Shown here piece by piece: positions 49,347 to 60,120 of a stretch of 64,000 nucleotides of DNA. This stretch comes from an uncultured Paracoccaceae bacterium (lineage in GTDB: Bacteria > Pseudomonadota > Alphaproteobacteria > Rhodobacterales > Rhodobacteraceae), in assembly GCA_913060475.1 (NCBI GenBank), contig CAJXSD010000006.1, positions 1 through 64,000 on the forward strand, given 5' to 3'. The notes below the pieces were generated by a model that was not told the DNA's origin, searched no databases, and was given only the letters and a program-made list of their open reading frames with translations. Numbering within the stretch: position 1 is the first letter of the stretch; each line of letters begins with the position of its first letter. Both the position numbers and the translations under genes were made by a program.

Positions 49347-50640
49347 TTGCAGCCTTAAGATAGTTCATAGGGTTCACCGCGGTTCCGTTGTTGCGGATTT
49401 CATAGTGTAAATGCGTACCTGTTGATCGTCCTGTATTGCCCATATCACCAATACGCTCGCCACGCGAGACCTTTTGTCCGACTTTGACACGAATTTTGGA
49501 CAGATGGGCATAGCGGGTTTCGATGCCAAAGGCATGTTTGATCTTGATAAGGCGTCCATAGCCCGATGACCAACCGGCATGAACGATGGTGCCATCAGCG
49601 GTGGCATAGATTGGTGTGCCATGAGCTGCAGCGAAATCTGCGCCTTCGTGCTTGCGACCCCAGCGTTTTCCATAACCGGATGTAAAACGATGGCTGCTTT
49701 GCACAGGATGATAGAACGGGATTTTATCGACCGCCAACCGATAGAGGTTCATTTCATCCAAACTTTGCATGATATTCATGGCCCGCAATTCTTCGGCGGT
49801 GGGGGGCGTGCCGCGCGACGACAGGGCCGCCAAGGGGCCACCATATCCAGAATATCCGCTGCGCACCGCATCCAGAATGCGATCGGGGTTCATGCCTGCG
49901 GCCTTGAACAATTTGTTCAACGGTTCGATGGAAACAACCATCGCCTCTTCGATTTGGCGAAAAATCTGTTCGTTGCGTTCCTGGGTCAGGCGCAGTTCCA
50001 GTTCCAGTTCCTGACTGTATGCTTGTGCGGATTGTGCCGATTTGATCAATTGGTCCCGCTCGGCGGCGGTGTCATTCAATGCGGTTGTCAAAAATGCAAC
50101 CATATCCTGGTCTGCGGCCCCCATCGGGGATACCGCCTGACCCTCACCGGCAAGCGCCAAACGCAATTTTTCGATGTCTTGATCCAATTTGCGTTTGCTG
50201 ATCAATGTGTCACGCAGACGGTTTTGCAACACATCCAAGCCAGCGGCCAATTCATTGCGCCGGACCTCAGAGTTTAACAATTCCTGCTGCATGGCGGCCA
50301 CCTGTTTCAGGGCGATGTCATAGCGTTCCTGAGCCAGAGTGGCGAGGGTGATAGAATCCTGTCGGGCCTGCGCCATGGTGTTCAGGCGCAGCTGATAACT
50401 TTCTTGGTCGCGTTTTGCCTGTTCGCGGAAATTACCGGCCCCGATTGCGTCGATGACCAAAACGGCCGTGGCAATACAGGTCCAGGCCAACACGGCCCCC
50501 GTCACGCCAATGCCCATGACCTGTGCCGTGGGGCTGAGCCGGACAAAGCGTGTGTCTGTGTCAGATTTCAAAAATACACGACGTTCAGGCAGAAACCTGC
50601 CGCAAAACCGATCCAATCGCTGCACAAGCCCAAGTTTCAA
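49333..50640 (-). CDS. M23 family (LytM) metallopeptidase
   Basis: A 435-aa envelope protein with one membrane helix near 40-62, a long coiled coil (about 75-190) and a C-terminal LytM domain. All zinc and catalytic residues are present: RKHEGADFAAAHGTPIYA (H, D) and TGTHLHYEIRNN (HxH), so it should be an active endopeptidase. Paired with a bactofilin as in the LmdC-BacA system of stalked alphaproteobacteria. Confidence 0.92.
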   Translation of the reverse strand: MKLGLVQRLDRFCGRFLPERRVFLKSDTDTRFVRLSPTAQVMGIGVTGAVLAWTCIATAVLVIDAIGAGNFREQAKRDQESYQLRLNTMAQARQDSITLATLAQERYDIALKQVAAMQQELLNSEVRRNELAAGLDVLQNRLRDTLISKRKLDQDIEKLRLALAGEGQAVSPMGAADQDMVAFLTTALNDTAAERDQLIKSAQSAQAYSQELELELRLTQERNEQIFRQIEEAMVVSIEPLNKLFKAAGMNPDRILDAVRSGYSGYGGPLAALSSRGTPPTAEELRAMNIMQSLDEMNLYRLAVDKIPFYHPVQSSHRFTSGYGKRWGRKHEGADFAAAHGTPIYATADGTIVHAGWSSGYGRLIKIKHAFGIETRYAHLSKIRVKVGQKVSRGERIGDMGNTGRSTGTHLHYEIRNNGTAVNPMNYLKAANDVF

Positions 50641-50769
50641 CGCTACATCCCTGTTTAATCGCTGGTCATTCTGGTGATCGGTCTTAACGACCTAGACATG
50701 GTGGATCAAGCCATCCCACCAAAGTGCGCGGATTTTGGCGCATAAAGTTTCGTTAGGTCAAGCCCTTAG

Positions 50770-51606
50770 TCACAGTTTGACCCCCATCTGATCGGCCAAG
50801 GGCCAATAAAAATCGGGGGGCAAGCCTGCGTCTGCGCGTTTTTCTTCGTTAAAGGGGGGTTTTAGCCCGCCGCGGAAATATTTGCGCACCAGTTCATGAA
50901 ACACATCCTTGGGGTCCAGCGCGTGCCGCCCGCAGAGGTAATTGAACCATTTGGATCCATAGGCCACATGGGCCACCTCTTCGGAATAGATGATGTTCAG
51001 CGCCGCAACCGCATCATCTGCGCCGGCCTTGTCGAACAGGGCGATCATGCCGGGCGTAACATCTAGGCCGCGTGCCTCAAGCACCATGGGAACCACGGCC
51101 AAACGGCCCATCAGGTCATCGGCGGTGTCGGACGCGGCCTGCCACATATAGGCATGGGCGGGCAGGGCGCCATAATACGACCCCATCTGTTCCAGACAAT
51201 CGCAGACCAGATTGAAATGTTTGCTTTCCTCGGCGGCGGATTTCACCCAATCATCGTAAAATCCGATGGGCATGTCGATATGGCCAAAGCGGGCGATAAT
51301 ATCCCAATGCAGATCAACCGCGTTCAATTCGATATGCGCCACCGCATGTAACAGCGCAATGCGCCCCGCCGCGGACCCGGGTTTGCGTTTGGGCACGTCG
51401 CGCGGCGACAGCAATTCCGGTTTATCGGGGCGCGCAGGATGATCGGGGGGCGTTGCGGTGCCAACCGCGGGGCGTTCACCGCGGTCACGCGCGGCAAACC
51501 AGGCCTCGGCATAGGATTTGGACAGGGCCGTTTTTTCGCGCCCATCTGCAGTGCGCAAAACGTCAACGGCCATTTCGGCCAGCGGTTTCGTCAATGATTG
51601 TGTCAC
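50770..51606 (-). CDS. DUF455 ferritin-like protein
   Basis: A 278-aa protein with a ferritin-like di-iron helix bundle: HAVAHIELNAVDLHWD (E, H), SAAEESKHFNLVCDCLE and IYSEEVAHVAYG carry Glu/His ligands. The GTG at 51606 overlaps the bcp stop as GTGA, which fixes the start by coupling. Family function is unsettled; some DUF455-like proteins are linked to tRNA hydroxylation (MiaE-like folds). Placement with a peroxiredoxin suggests oxidative-stress links. Confidence 0.82.
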   Translation of the reverse strand: MTQSLTKPLAEMAVDVLRTADGREKTALSKSYAEAWFAARDRGERPAVGTATPPDHPARPDKPELLSPRDVPKRKPGSAAGRIALLHAVAHIELNAVDLHWDIIARFGHIDMPIGFYDDWVKSAAEESKHFNLVCDCLEQMGSYYGALPAHAYMWQAASDTADDLMGRLAVVPMVLEARGLDVTPGMIALFDKAGADDAVAALNIIYSEEVAHVAYGSKWFNYLCGRHALDPKDVFHELVRKYFRGGLKPPFNEEKRADAGLPPDFYWPLADQMGVKL

Positions 51607-52064
51607 AGGGATGTCGCGGCCTCCAATACCTCTTGGACATGGCCGGGCACTTTGACTTTGCGCCATTCGCGCACCACCTGACCCGTGCCATCAATCAAAA
51701 ATGTGGACCGTTCGATCCCCATATAGGTTTTGCCATACATGGATTTTTCTTTCCAAACGCCAAAATCCTCGCAGGTTGTGCCGTTTTCATCGGACAGCAA
51801 AATAACGCCAAGATTTTGTTTCTCGACAAATTTGTCATGCGATTTCACGCTGTCTTTGGACACACCAATCACACATACATTGGCCTGCTCAAACTCTTGC
51901 GCTGCCTCGGTAAATCCAATTGCTTCTTTGGTGCAGCCAGGGGTGTTGTCTTTGGGATAGAAAAATAAAACAACCGCTTTGGGGCGCAGGGACGCAATGT
52001 TCAACGTATCACCGCCATCGCGGGGCAATTCGACAACGGGTGCTGGATATGGCAGATCTGGCAT
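51603..52064 (-). CDS. bcp: Thioredoxin-dependent peroxiredoxin (BCP/PrxQ)
   Basis: Reduces hydrogen and organic peroxides. The 153-aa protein has the peroxidatic Cys44 in DNTPGCTKEAI; the nearby resolving cysteine (five residues later in E. coli Bcp) is replaced by Ile, so another cysteine (in ANVCVIG or TTCEDFG) or an external thiol must resolve it. AAAGGAT sets the start. Confidence 0.93.
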   Translation of the reverse strand: MPDLPYPAPVVELPRDGGDTLNIASLRPKAVVLFFYPKDNTPGCTKEAIGFTEAAQEFEQANVCVIGVSKDSVKSHDKFVEKQNLGVILLSDENGTTCEDFGVWKEKSMYGKTYMGIERSTFLIDGTGQVVREWRKVKVPGHVQEVLEAATSL

Positions 52065-52147
52065 TCTATAATCCTTTGCATGGTTAAAATGATTTGCGGT
52101 GACCTGCCGACCAAGGTAGTGTTCAAACCGCAAGTTAAAAGAGGCGC

Positions 52148-55100
52148 GTGCATCGTTTGATAAAAAAAGGTTTGTCATTTTTCAAGTGGTTGCGCCGTCA
52201 TCCCGTGTTGCGTTTCACAGTTGCGGCGGTCAGCATCCTGACCCTGACCGCCTGCGTGATCGTGCTGGGATTTGTTGTGACGTTGAAATCACGCGATGTT
52301 GTCGTGCCTGCCGGTATTCGCAATTATGTCGCGCAGCAATTGGCCCAGACCCTGCCAGATGTGGTGATTGATTATGACCAACTGCGTTTGGGGTTGGCCG
52401 ATGACTGGCATCCCCAGCTGATTTTGCAAAATGTGGCCGTGTCCCAACCCGAGCGTGCGCCATTTTTACAGCTTAGCGATATCCAAATCGAATTTGCCCC
52501 CGAAAGCCTGCTGGCAGGTGATCTGTTGTTGACCAACATCAGCCTAGCGGGTGCAGGTGTGGCGTTGAAACGTGCCCAAGACGGGTCAATCCGTTTGCGG
52601 TTTACGAACACGGGCCCCGATGCGGCCGCCGGGGTCGATTTATTTACCGCGCTTGCCCTGATTGACACCACACTGGCCGATCCCAGTTTCGATCGGTTTT
52701 CTAGCATTGATTTATCTGGCCTGACCGTCCAATTCGATGATGCGCGCGCTGATCGTCGCTTTGTCGTGGATGGGGCGCGTTTTAATCTGGCGCGGCAAGC
52801 CGATTTATTGCGTATTCGTGCCGATTTGGCCTTATTGTCGGGCGGCGCTGATATTGCCACGCTAGAGTTGAATTACGAAAGCCCCATAGGTCACCGCCGC
52901 GCGGAATTCGGTGTAACGCTGGCCGATATGCCGGCGCGTGATATTGCCGATCAATCGCCTGCCTTGGCGTGGTTGTCGCCCTTGGATGCGCCAATATCAG
53001 GGTCGTTTCGGGGCGGATGGGATGATGATGCGGCCGTGTTGCCATTAAACGCCACCTTGCAAATCGGTGCGGGGCAGGTGCAGCCCGCAGATCAGGTGCG
53101 CCCCATTCCCTTTGATCGGGCGCGGACCTATTTTACCTATGATCCTGAACAGCAATCCATTGAATTTGCGGAAATTTCCGTTCAGGCCCCTGATCTGAAC
53201 CTGGCCGCCACAGGCTATGCCGATTTATTGGGAACACAGGTCGATCCGCAGGGGTTCATCGGACAATTCCAATTTTCCAACGTGACCGCAAACCCCATGG
53301 GATTGTTTGAACAGGCTTTGTCTGTGTCACAGGCCAGTCTGGATTTTAAACTGGGGTTGGCCCCCTTTGATCTGGAAATTCGCAATTTCTATCTGCAAGA
53401 TGCCGCGTCAGGGGCCCAAGTCATTGCCACATCCCGCGTGCGCGCGCCCCAATCGGGGTGGGATGTGGCCGTCGATGCCACGACCCGACAAACCGATTTG
53501 GACACTGTGTTACGGTTTTGGCCTGTGGATTTCAAACCCAAGCCCCGCAAATGGGTGGCCAACAATATCACCACCGCCGTTTTGCATGATGTGCAATTTT
53601 CGTTGCGGGCCGCGGGGCAGGAAACGCCCACCGCGTTGACCAGTTTTTGGTTTGACCAGGCCCAGTTCAAGGCCCTGAAAACCTTTCCCGCGATCATCGA
53701 TGCATCGGGAAAATTCCAGGCCTATGATTATCGCACAACGGTTGTCCTGGACCAGGGCCATATCCCTGTCCCTGGGGGGGATGTGATCCAGCTGGCGGGC
53801 AGCACCTTTGTCATACCAGACACGCGTATCAAACCCAGTCCGGCGCAGGTGGTTCTGAATTATGATGGCGCGATCCCTGATGTGATGTGGTTGCTGGATC
53901 ATGATCCGATCAAATTGCCAACCCGTTTGAAACGCGATGCCGATTTTGTCATGGGGCATGCAACGGGGCAGGCGGGTCTGAATTTCACCTTGCGTCCGGG
54001 ATTAAAGGAACCCGACCTTGAATATTCGGTCAGCGCAGATTTGCGGGACGTGCGTTCAACGGTTCTGATCCCTTATCGGCAATTTGCCGCCCCCGCCCTG
54101 ACATTGGAATTGGAAAATCGCGAATTGGTGATTTCAGGCGATGCGTCGGTGAACCAGGTGGACCTGTCCGGTGCGTTTCGGGCCAGCGTTGGGGTGGCGC
54201 CGAAATTTGACCCCGTGGCACAGGTGCGCGCCACTGTCGGGCAGGCCGAATTATCGCAGTTGGGGATCGCGACACCCGACGGGTTATTTGCCGGAAAAAC
54301 CCGGGCCAATATGGACATCACATTCCCCAAGGGCGCCGCGCCTGAATTCAAGGTGACGACCGATCTGGTGGGGGTATCGGCACGGTTGGGTGCACTGGGT
54401 TGGTCCAAGGGCAAAAACACAGCAGGGCAGTTGGATATTTCCGGCGCATTTGCCACGGGCCGGGCCTTGGACACCCTGTCGTTGTCGGCCGCGGGATTGG
54501 TGGCCAATGGACGCGGGGTGTTTGATGGGGCGCGGTTCCAATCGTTGAATTTTGATCGCGTGGCTTATGGGGCGATATTGGATGCACCGGTTGTGGTGCC
54601 CGCAGCGGGGCCCATAAAAATATTGGGCGGCCGTGCCAGTTTGCCACCCGCGGCGTCACAGGATGCGGCGGCCACAGGATCGCAGGGACGGGATTTGACC
54701 GTGCGGCTGGATCGGCTGGACCTAAGTCAGGATTATTTTTTGACCCAGTTTTCGGGTGATTTTGCGGCGAATGGATCCGGCACATTCCGGGGTGTGTTAA
54801 ACGACCGTGTGCGTGTCGATGGGCGTATTTCATCGCAAAACGGGGCGCGCCGTGTGACGGTGACATCACAAAACGCAGGCCGCGTTCTGGACACCCTTGG
54901 GTTGGTCAAGGATGCCTCGGGCGGGGCCATGGATGTAACGCTGATCCCGCGCAAGGGCGGTGGATTTGATGGCGACGCGGTGATGAAAAATGTCAACATC
55001 TACAAAGCGCCCGTTTTATTGGAATTGCTAAACACGCTAAGCGTTGTGGGATTGTTGGATCAACTGCGCGGCGCGGGCGTGTTCATGAATGAAATTGAGG

Positions 55101-55414
55101 CGAAATTTCGTCTGGCCAATGACCGTGTGATCATCGAAAACGCCACCGCCCTTGGCCCATCCGTGGGGATCAGTTTGAATGGATATTATAACGGCCAAGA
55201 CAGGTCGCTGGACATGCAGGGGGTTTTGTCACCGCTTTATGTCCTAAACGGGATCGGATCGATTTTCACCCAAAAAGGCGAAGGCCTGTTGGGTTTTAAC
55301 TTTAACCTGACGGGAAATGTTGATACCCCGCGCGTGTCTGTGAATCCGATGTCGATTTTTACCCCTGCAATGTTTCGCAACCTGTTTCGACGTCCCCCGC
55401 CTGTGTTGGAATGA
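52148..55414 (+). CDS. AsmA-like/YhdP-type large envelope protein
   Basis: A 1088-aa protein with one N-terminal membrane helix (about 23-45, [20 protein letters not shown]) and a long periplasmic beta-rich body. The C-terminal region ([40 protein letters not shown]) matches the AsmA-like C-terminal domain of YhdP. Relatives bridge inner and outer membrane and move phospholipids. The start is GTG at 52148 with GAGG very close; a TTG three codons later is possible. It is followed at one base by queA. Confidence 0.85.
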   Translation: MHRLIKKGLSFFKWLRRHPVLRFTVAAVSILTLTACVIVLGFVVTLKSRDVVVPAGIRNYVAQQLAQTLPDVVIDYDQLRLGLADDWHPQLILQNVAVSQPERAPFLQLSDIQIEFAPESLLAGDLLLTNISLAGAGVALKRAQDGSIRLRFTNTGPDAAAGVDLFTALALIDTTLADPSFDRFSSIDLSGLTVQFDDARADRRFVVDGARFNLARQADLLRIRADLALLSGGADIATLELNYESPIGHRRAEFGVTLADMPARDIADQSPALAWLSPLDAPISGSFRGGWDDDAAVLPLNATLQIGAGQVQPADQVRPIPFDRARTYFTYDPEQQSIEFAEISVQAPDLNLAATGYADLLGTQVDPQGFIGQFQFSNVTANPMGLFEQALSVSQASLDFKLGLAPFDLEIRNFYLQDAASGAQVIATSRVRAPQSGWDVAVDATTRQTDLDTVLRFWPVDFKPKPRKWVANNITTAVLHDVQFSLRAAGQETPTALTSFWFDQAQFKALKTFPAIIDASGKFQAYDYRTTVVLDQGHIPVPGGDVIQLAGSTFVIPDTRIKPSPAQVVLNYDGAIPDVMWLLDHDPIKLPTRLKRDADFVMGHATGQAGLNFTLRPGLKEPDLEYSVSADLRDVRSTVLIPYRQFAAPALTLELENRELVISGDASVNQVDLSGAFRASVGVAPKFDPVAQVRATVGQAELSQLGIATPDGLFAGKTRANMDITFPKGAAPEFKVTTDLVGVSARLGALGWSKGKNTAGQLDISGAFATGRALDTLSLSAAGLVANGRGVFDGARFQSLNFDRVAYGAILDAPVVVPAAGPIKILGGRASLPPAASQDAAATGSQGRDLTVRLDRLDLSQDYFLTQFSGDFAANGSGTFRGVLNDRVRVDGRISSQNGARRVTVTSQNAGRVLDTLGLVKDASGGAMDVTLIPRKGGGFDGDAVMKNVNIYKAPVLLELLNTLSVVGLLDQLRGAGVFMNEIEAKFRLANDRVIIENATALGPSVGISLNGYYNGQDRSLDMQGVLSPLYVLNGIGSIFTQKGEGLLGFNFNLTGNVDTPRVSVNPMSIFTPAMFRNLFRRPPPVLE

Positions 55415-55415
55415 T

Positions 55416-56477
55416 ATGAACCTGTCAGATTTTGATTTTGACCTGCCCGAAGAATTAATCGCCACGCGCCCCGTATCACCGCGATCCTCGGCGCGGATGC
55501 TGTTGGCACGGGGGGGTGATTTTTACGATCATTCGGTGTCCGATTTGCCGGATATTTTGACCCCGCAGGACCGATTGGTCATCAACACGACCAAGGTGAT
55601 CCCCGCGCGCCTGTTTGGCCTGCGCAAACGTGCGCCGTCATCGGGCGGGACCGGCACGGCCAAGATTGAGGTCACCTTGCTGGAACCTGACGCCACAGGC
55701 GCATGGTCGGCATTGATCAAACCCCTGCGCAAAGTGGAGATAGGCGAAACAATACAATTTGATGCAGGATTATCGGCGGAATTGGTCGGAAAACACGATG
55801 GCCAGGCGCGGTTGATGTTCAATCTTGCGGGGGATGATTTTGATCAGGCGCTGGATGCCTGCGGGGCGATGCCATTACCGCCCTATATCGCATCAAAACG
55901 CGCCGCGGATGAACAGGACAAAACCGATTACCAGACGGTTTTTGCCACCGAACGGGGATCGGTTGCGGCCCCTACGGCATCGCTGCATTTCGATGCCCCC
56001 CTGTTGCAGGCACTGCAGGCACGGGGGGTGCAGTTTTCCTATGTCACCTTGCACGTCGGGGCGGGCACGTTTTTACCGGTCAAGGTTGATGACATCACCA
56101 CGCACAAAATGCACGCAGAATGGGGGGCGGTTTCGCCTGTTGCCGCCCAAGAGATTAGGGACACCAAGTCCCAAGGCGGCCGCGTGATCCCGGTGGGCAC
56201 AACCGCATTGCGATTGATTGAAACGGCCGCCCGCGACACCGGGACCATTCAGGAATGGTCAGGGGATACGGATATATTTATCTATCCCGGTTTCAAATTT
56301 AATGTAGCCGATGCCCTAATGACCAATTTCCACCTGCCCAAAAGCACGCTTGTCATGTTGGTCGCCGCATTAATGGGCCAAGAGGTCACACAAAACCTGT
56401 ATAATCATGCTATCTTAAACCGTTATAGGTTTTTTTCGTATGGCGATTCGTCGCTTTTGATCCCTCAGGGAAAATAA
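55416..56477 (+). CDS. queA: S-adenosylmethionine:tRNA ribosyltransferase-isomerase
   Basis: Makes epoxyqueuosine in the anticodon of Tyr, His, Asn and Asp tRNAs. The 353-aa protein starts [18 protein letters not shown] and has [44 protein letters not shown] and [16 protein letters not shown], all QueA hallmarks. It is probably expressed with the AsmA-like gene just upstream. Confidence 0.95.
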   Translation: MNLSDFDFDLPEELIATRPVSPRSSARMLLARGGDFYDHSVSDLPDILTPQDRLVINTTKVIPARLFGLRKRAPSSGGTGTAKIEVTLLEPDATGAWSALIKPLRKVEIGETIQFDAGLSAELVGKHDGQARLMFNLAGDDFDQALDACGAMPLPPYIASKRAADEQDKTDYQTVFATERGSVAAPTASLHFDAPLLQALQARGVQFSYVTLHVGAGTFLPVKVDDITTHKMHAEWGAVSPVAAQEIRDTKSQGGRVIPVGTTALRLIETAARDTGTIQEWSGDTDIFIYPGFKFNVADALMTNFHLPKSTLVMLVAALMGQEVTQNLYNHAILNRYRFFSYGDSSLLIPQGK

Positions 56478-56519
56478 CGTCGCGATACCTAGGGGCGACA
56501 CACCATTAAGGACATTGGC

Positions 56520-57770
56520 ATGATTCTGGTTTTAAAAAATTCTTGGGCCTTATTATTCGGAATTTTGCTGTTGATGGTGGGCAATGGTTTGCAGGGCACC
56601 TTGCTGGGGGTGCGCGGCGAATTGGAGGGGTTTTCCACAATGGAAATGTCCATTGTGATGTCGTCCTATTTCGTGGGGTTCCTTGGCGCCAGTCGTGTCG
56701 TCCCTGATCTGATCCGCCGTGTTGGCCATGTGCGCGTCTTTGCTGCACTAGCGTCGTTTATTTCGGCGGTGCTGATCCTTTATCCTGCCTGGGCCAATCC
56801 CTGGGCCTGGGCGGTGGGGCGCGTAGTGATCGGATTTGCCTATTGCGGGGTGTATGTCACTGCCGAAAGCTGGCTGAACAACGCCGCTACCAACGAAACG
56901 CGCGGTCAGGCGCTGTCGGCCTATATGATCGCAACCACCTTGGGGATCATTGTGGCGCAAGGCCTGTTGTTATTGGCCGACCCGGGCGGATATATGTTGT
57001 TTATTATCATATCTGTACTGGTCTCGGTGTCTTTTGCGCCCATTTTATTGTCGATCAGCCCGACACCGGCCTTTGACAGCACAGCCCCAATGCAGCTGAC
57101 AAAATTGTTGAAAACATCGCCCCTGGGCTGTGTGGGCATGTTTTTGATGGGGGGCATTTTTGCCGCGCAATTCGGGATGTCGGCCGTGTTTGCCACCAAG
57201 ATTGGGTTGGGCCTGGGGCAGTTGTCGGCATTCGTTGCTGCGTTTTATGTGGGCGGGCTGATCCTGCAATACCCCATCGGTTGGCTGTCTGATCGCATGG
57301 ATCGCCGCGCGTTGATTTGTATCGTTGCAACGGCGGGCGCGGTTGCGGCCCTGTTGCCTCTGATCGTGGGGACCTATTTTTATCTGCTTTTGGTGTCTGC
57401 CTTTGTGATCGGTGGAATGTCCAACCCGCTCTATTCGCTGTTGATTGCGCATACGAACGACTTTGTCGAGGTTGAGGACATGGCCGCATCCTCAAGCGGG
57501 TTGTTGTTTATCAACGGGTTAGGGGCCATTTTGGGCCCAATCGTGGTGGGGCAGGTGATGGACCTGATGGGCGCGCAAGGGTTCTTTGTAATCATTCTTG
57601 TGCTGCTGGGCATGCTGGGGGCATATTCCGCCTATCGCCGCACACGCCGCCCTGCGGTCGAAGATACGATGAGCTATGCCAATGTATCACCCACTGCATC
57701 CATGATGGCCGTTGAAATTGCACAAGAATATGCAATCGAAACCGCCGCCGAAGAAGAGGCTGCGACATAA
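56520..57770 (+). CDS. MFS transporter (YcaD-like)
   Basis: A 416-aa protein with twelve predicted membrane helices. The first MFS loop reads GASRVVPDLIRRVGHVRVFA and the helix-6/7 region ESWLNNAATNETRGQALSAY, similar to YcaD-type transporters. Helix 8-9 loop has GWLSDRMDRR. A hydrophilic C-terminal tail of about 35 residues follows. Substrate unknown. Confidence 0.85.
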   Translation: MILVLKNSWALLFGILLLMVGNGLQGTLLGVRGELEGFSTMEMSIVMSSYFVGFLGASRVVPDLIRRVGHVRVFAALASFISAVLILYPAWANPWAWAVGRVVIGFAYCGVYVTAESWLNNAATNETRGQALSAYMIATTLGIIVAQGLLLLADPGGYMLFIIISVLVSVSFAPILLSISPTPAFDSTAPMQLTKLLKTSPLGCVGMFLMGGIFAAQFGMSAVFATKIGLGLGQLSAFVAAFYVGGLILQYPIGWLSDRMDRRALICIVATAGAVAALLPLIVGTYFYLLLVSAFVIGGMSNPLYSLLIAHTNDFVEVEDMAASSSGLLFINGLGAILGPIVVGQVMDLMGAQGFFVIILVLLGMLGAYSAYRRTRRPAVEDTMSYANVSPTASMMAVEIAQEYAIETAAEEEAAT

Positions 57771-57877
57771 CCGCAACATGTGATGGCATCGTAACAGTAT
57801 TGTAACAAAATATGACTTAAGGTGCCTGACATTCTGTGTCACCCTCTCCACATCGCATAACGACGTGGGAGGGGCGC

Positions 57878-58456
57878 ATGTCAGTCGAGCAAGTGTTGAA
57901 ATTCTGGTTGGACGAGGTGGGACCAGAGGGGTGGTATCATTCCAGTACGGAACTGGATCAACAAATTCACGATCAATTCCATGGGCTCTGGTCCGAGATT
58001 ATGCAGGGCAAACACGGCATGTGGTTGACGTACCCTTCGGGTGCCTTGGCGTATATTATCGTGACCGATCAGTTTTCGCGCAACATGTTTCGCGGGTCTG
58101 CGCAATCCTTTGCCAGTGATCGCATCGCGCTTTGCGCGGCGAAATCCAGCATCGGGCAGGATTGGGATTTGAAAATTGATCCCCCAGCGCGGCAGTTTTT
58201 CTATCTGCCTTTGATGCATTCGGAAAACCTGTCGGATCAGGATCGCTGTGTCCGCCTGATGAAATCGCGTCTGTCACAAGATCCGTCAAATCTGACCCAC
58301 GCACAGGTGCATCGTCAGGTGATCCGTCAGTTTGGCCGTTTTCCTTATCGTAATCAAGCACTTGGCCGCAAGGACACCCAACCTGAAATCGCCTATCTGG
58401 CGGAGGGTGGCTATGGTTTGACCTATCAACAAATGACGGCTGCACTCTCTGCATAG
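57878..58456 (+). CDS. DUF924 family protein
   Basis: A 192-aa TPR-like helical protein: VEQVLKFWLDEVGPEGWYH at the start, IIVTDQFSRNMFRGSAQSFA and FFYLPLMHSENLSDQDRCVR are characteristic of DUF924 (YPO4087-type). Cytosolic, function unknown. GGGAGG six bases upstream fixes the ATG at 57878; an in-frame start at 57836 is unlikely. Confidence 0.85.
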   Translation: MSVEQVLKFWLDEVGPEGWYHSSTELDQQIHDQFHGLWSEIMQGKHGMWLTYPSGALAYIIVTDQFSRNMFRGSAQSFASDRIALCAAKSSIGQDWDLKIDPPARQFFYLPLMHSENLSDQDRCVRLMKSRLSQDPSNLTHAQVHRQVIRQFGRFPYRNQALGRKDTQPEIAYLAEGGYGLTYQQMTAALSA

Positions 58457-58484
58457 CTAGGTGATTGAATCGCGGAAAAAAATA

Positions 58485-58508
58485 GTTTAACGTTAAACAG
58501 AATTTAAT
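58485..58508. promoter_or_regulatory. Palindrome and CtrA-like box upstream of lpd
   Basis: GTTTAACGTTAAAC (58485-58498) is a perfect 14-bp palindrome. Overlapping it, TTAA (58493-58496), seven bases and TTAAT (58504-58508) match the CtrA consensus but for the last base. Both lie 16-39 bases before the lpd start, where a bound protein would block transcription or translation. Confidence 0.45.
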
Positions 58509-58523
58509 TTTCTGAGGTTGAAC

Positions 58524-59918
58524 ATGTCCGCACAGTCTTTTGATGTAGTTGTTATTGGCGCAGGTCCCGGGGGATACGTGGCCGCAATTCGCGCTGCGCA
58601 GTTGGGGTTGAAAACCGCGATTGTCGAACGCGAACACATGGGTGGGATTTGTTTGAACTGGGGCTGCATTCCGACCAAGGCGCTGTTGCGCTCTGCGGAT
58701 GTGTTTCATCTGATGCACCGCGCCAAGGAATTCGGCCTGTCTGCACAAAGCCTGGGCTTTGATCTGGATGCCGTCGTGGCGCGGTCTCGGGCTGTGTCCA
58801 AACAGTTGAATCAGGGGATTGGCCACCTGATGAAGAAAAACAAAATTGCGGTTTTCATGGGATCGGCCAAAATCGCCAAGGCAGGACAGGTTGTGGTCAC
58901 CTCGGACAAGGGCAGCGAAACCCTAAACGCGAAAAACATCGTACTGGCCACCGGTGCGCGCGCGCGTGAATTACCCGGGCTTGAGGCCGATGGCGATCGC
59001 GTCTGGACCTATAAACATGCGCTGACCCCCAAACGCATGCCCAAAAAACTCTTGGTGATCGGATCTGGCGCGATCGGGATTGAATTTGCCAGTTTTTATA
59101 ACACGATGGGGGCCGATACGACCGTGGTCGAGGTCATGGACCGTGTCCTGCCTGTCGAGGATGCCGAAATTTCCGCCTTTGCGAAAAAGCAGTTCGAAAA
59201 GCAGGGCATGAAAATCATGGAAAAAACCATGGTCAAACAGCTTGATCGCGCGGCGGACAAAGTGGTGGCCCATATAGAAACAGGTGGCCAAGTCACACAG
59301 CAAGAGTTTGACACCGTCATTTCGGCCGTCGGAATTGTTGGTAACGTCGAAAATCTCGGGCTTGAATCCCTTGGCGTTAAAATTGATCGCACCCATGTGG
59401 TCGTTGATGAATACTGCCGCACGGGCGTAACCGGCCTCTATGCCATTGGCGATATCGCCGGCGCACCATGGTTAGCGCACAAAGCCAGCCACGAAGGCAT
59501 GATGGTCGCCGAACACATCGCTGGAAAAACCGTGCACCCGATCAAACCAAACACCATCGCAGGCTGTACCTATTGCCACCCCCAAGTGGCAAGCGTCGGT
59601 TTAACCGAAGCCAAAGCGAAAGAGGCGGGATATGACGTCAAAGTGGGGCGTTTTCCATTTATCGGCAATGGCAAAGCGATCGCCCTTGGCGAAGCTGAAG
59701 GCCTGGTGAAAACGGTCTTTGATGCAAAAACTGGCGAACTCTTGGGCGCCCATATGATTGGCGCCGAGGTCACCGAAATGATCCAAGGCTATGTCATCGG
59801 TCGACAATTGGAAACCACAGAGGAAGACCTCATGCACACGGTGTTCCCACATCCCACCCTGTCCGAAATGATGCATGAAAGCGTCTTGGACGCCTACGGC
59901 CGCGCGGTTCACATGTAA
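58524..59918 (+). CDS. lpdA: Dihydrolipoyl dehydrogenase (E3)
   Basis: Reoxidises lipoyl groups of 2-oxoacid dehydrogenase complexes or the glycine cleavage system. The 464-aa flavoprotein has the FAD fold VVVIGAGPGGYVAA, the redox pair Cys43/Cys48 in GGICLNWGCIPTKA, the NAD fold VIGSGAIGIEFASF, and the His-Glu pair in HTVFPHPTLSEMMHE. No E1/E2 genes are nearby, so the partner complex cannot be told. GAGG upstream fixes the ATG. Confidence 0.94.
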   Translation: MSAQSFDVVVIGAGPGGYVAAIRAAQLGLKTAIVEREHMGGICLNWGCIPTKALLRSADVFHLMHRAKEFGLSAQSLGFDLDAVVARSRAVSKQLNQGIGHLMKKNKIAVFMGSAKIAKAGQVVVTSDKGSETLNAKNIVLATGARARELPGLEADGDRVWTYKHALTPKRMPKKLLVIGSGAIGIEFASFYNTMGADTTVVEVMDRVLPVEDAEISAFAKKQFEKQGMKIMEKTMVKQLDRAADKVVAHIETGGQVTQQEFDTVISAVGIVGNVENLGLESLGVKIDRTHVVVDEYCRTGVTGLYAIGDIAGAPWLAHKASHEGMMVAEHIAGKTVHPIKPNTIAGCTYCHPQVASVGLTEAKAKEAGYDVKVGRFPFIGNGKAIALGEAEGLVKTVFDAKTGELLGAHMIGAEVTEMIQGYVIGRQLETTEEDLMHTVFPHPTLSEMMHESVLDAYGRAVHM

Positions 59919-59931
59919 CATCGCAGATGGA

Positions 59932-59957
59932 ATGCACCCTGTCGGGTGCATCCTCTA
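59932..59957 (+). terminator. Terminator of lpdA
   Basis: ATGCACCC (59932-59939), loop TGTC, GGGTGCAT (59944-59951), then CCTCTATTTT. Clear forward intrinsic terminator 14 bases after the stop. Confidence 0.8.
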
Positions 59958-59961
59958 TTTT

Positions 59962-60014
59962 GCGCGCTAACGCGCGGTGCCTCCGGCGGGGATATTTTTA
60001 GACAAAAAATGAAA
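59962..60014 (+). repeat. Intergenic hairpin-plus-tail repeat, copy 3
   Basis: GCGCG-CTAA-CGCGC (59962-59975), then GTGCCTCCGGCGGGGATATT and a TTTAGACAAAAAATGAAA end. The tail matches copies 1, 2 and 4; the head hairpin is of a different type, GTGCCTCCGGCGGGG replacing the GGGGGC stem. Confidence 0.6.
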
Positions 60015-60015
60015 A

Positions 60016-60045
60016 ACCCTCTGCTTCTGATGTGAAGCAGAGGGT
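60016..60045 (-). terminator. Terminator of the one-carbon operon
   Basis: ACCCTCTGCTTC (60016-60027) pairs perfectly with GAAGCAGAGGGT (60034-60045) around TGATGT. The minus strand continues TTTTTCATTTTTT. It lies 150 bases past the methyltransferase stop, leaving a long 3' UTR that contains repeat copy 4 (gap 60046-60193). Confidence 0.8.
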
Positions 60046-60120
60046 CATTTCTTGTCACGGTCATCGGCGTCCCCGCCTGTACCGTATATAAACGATCCCG
60101 TAAAAATATTAAAAAATCGT

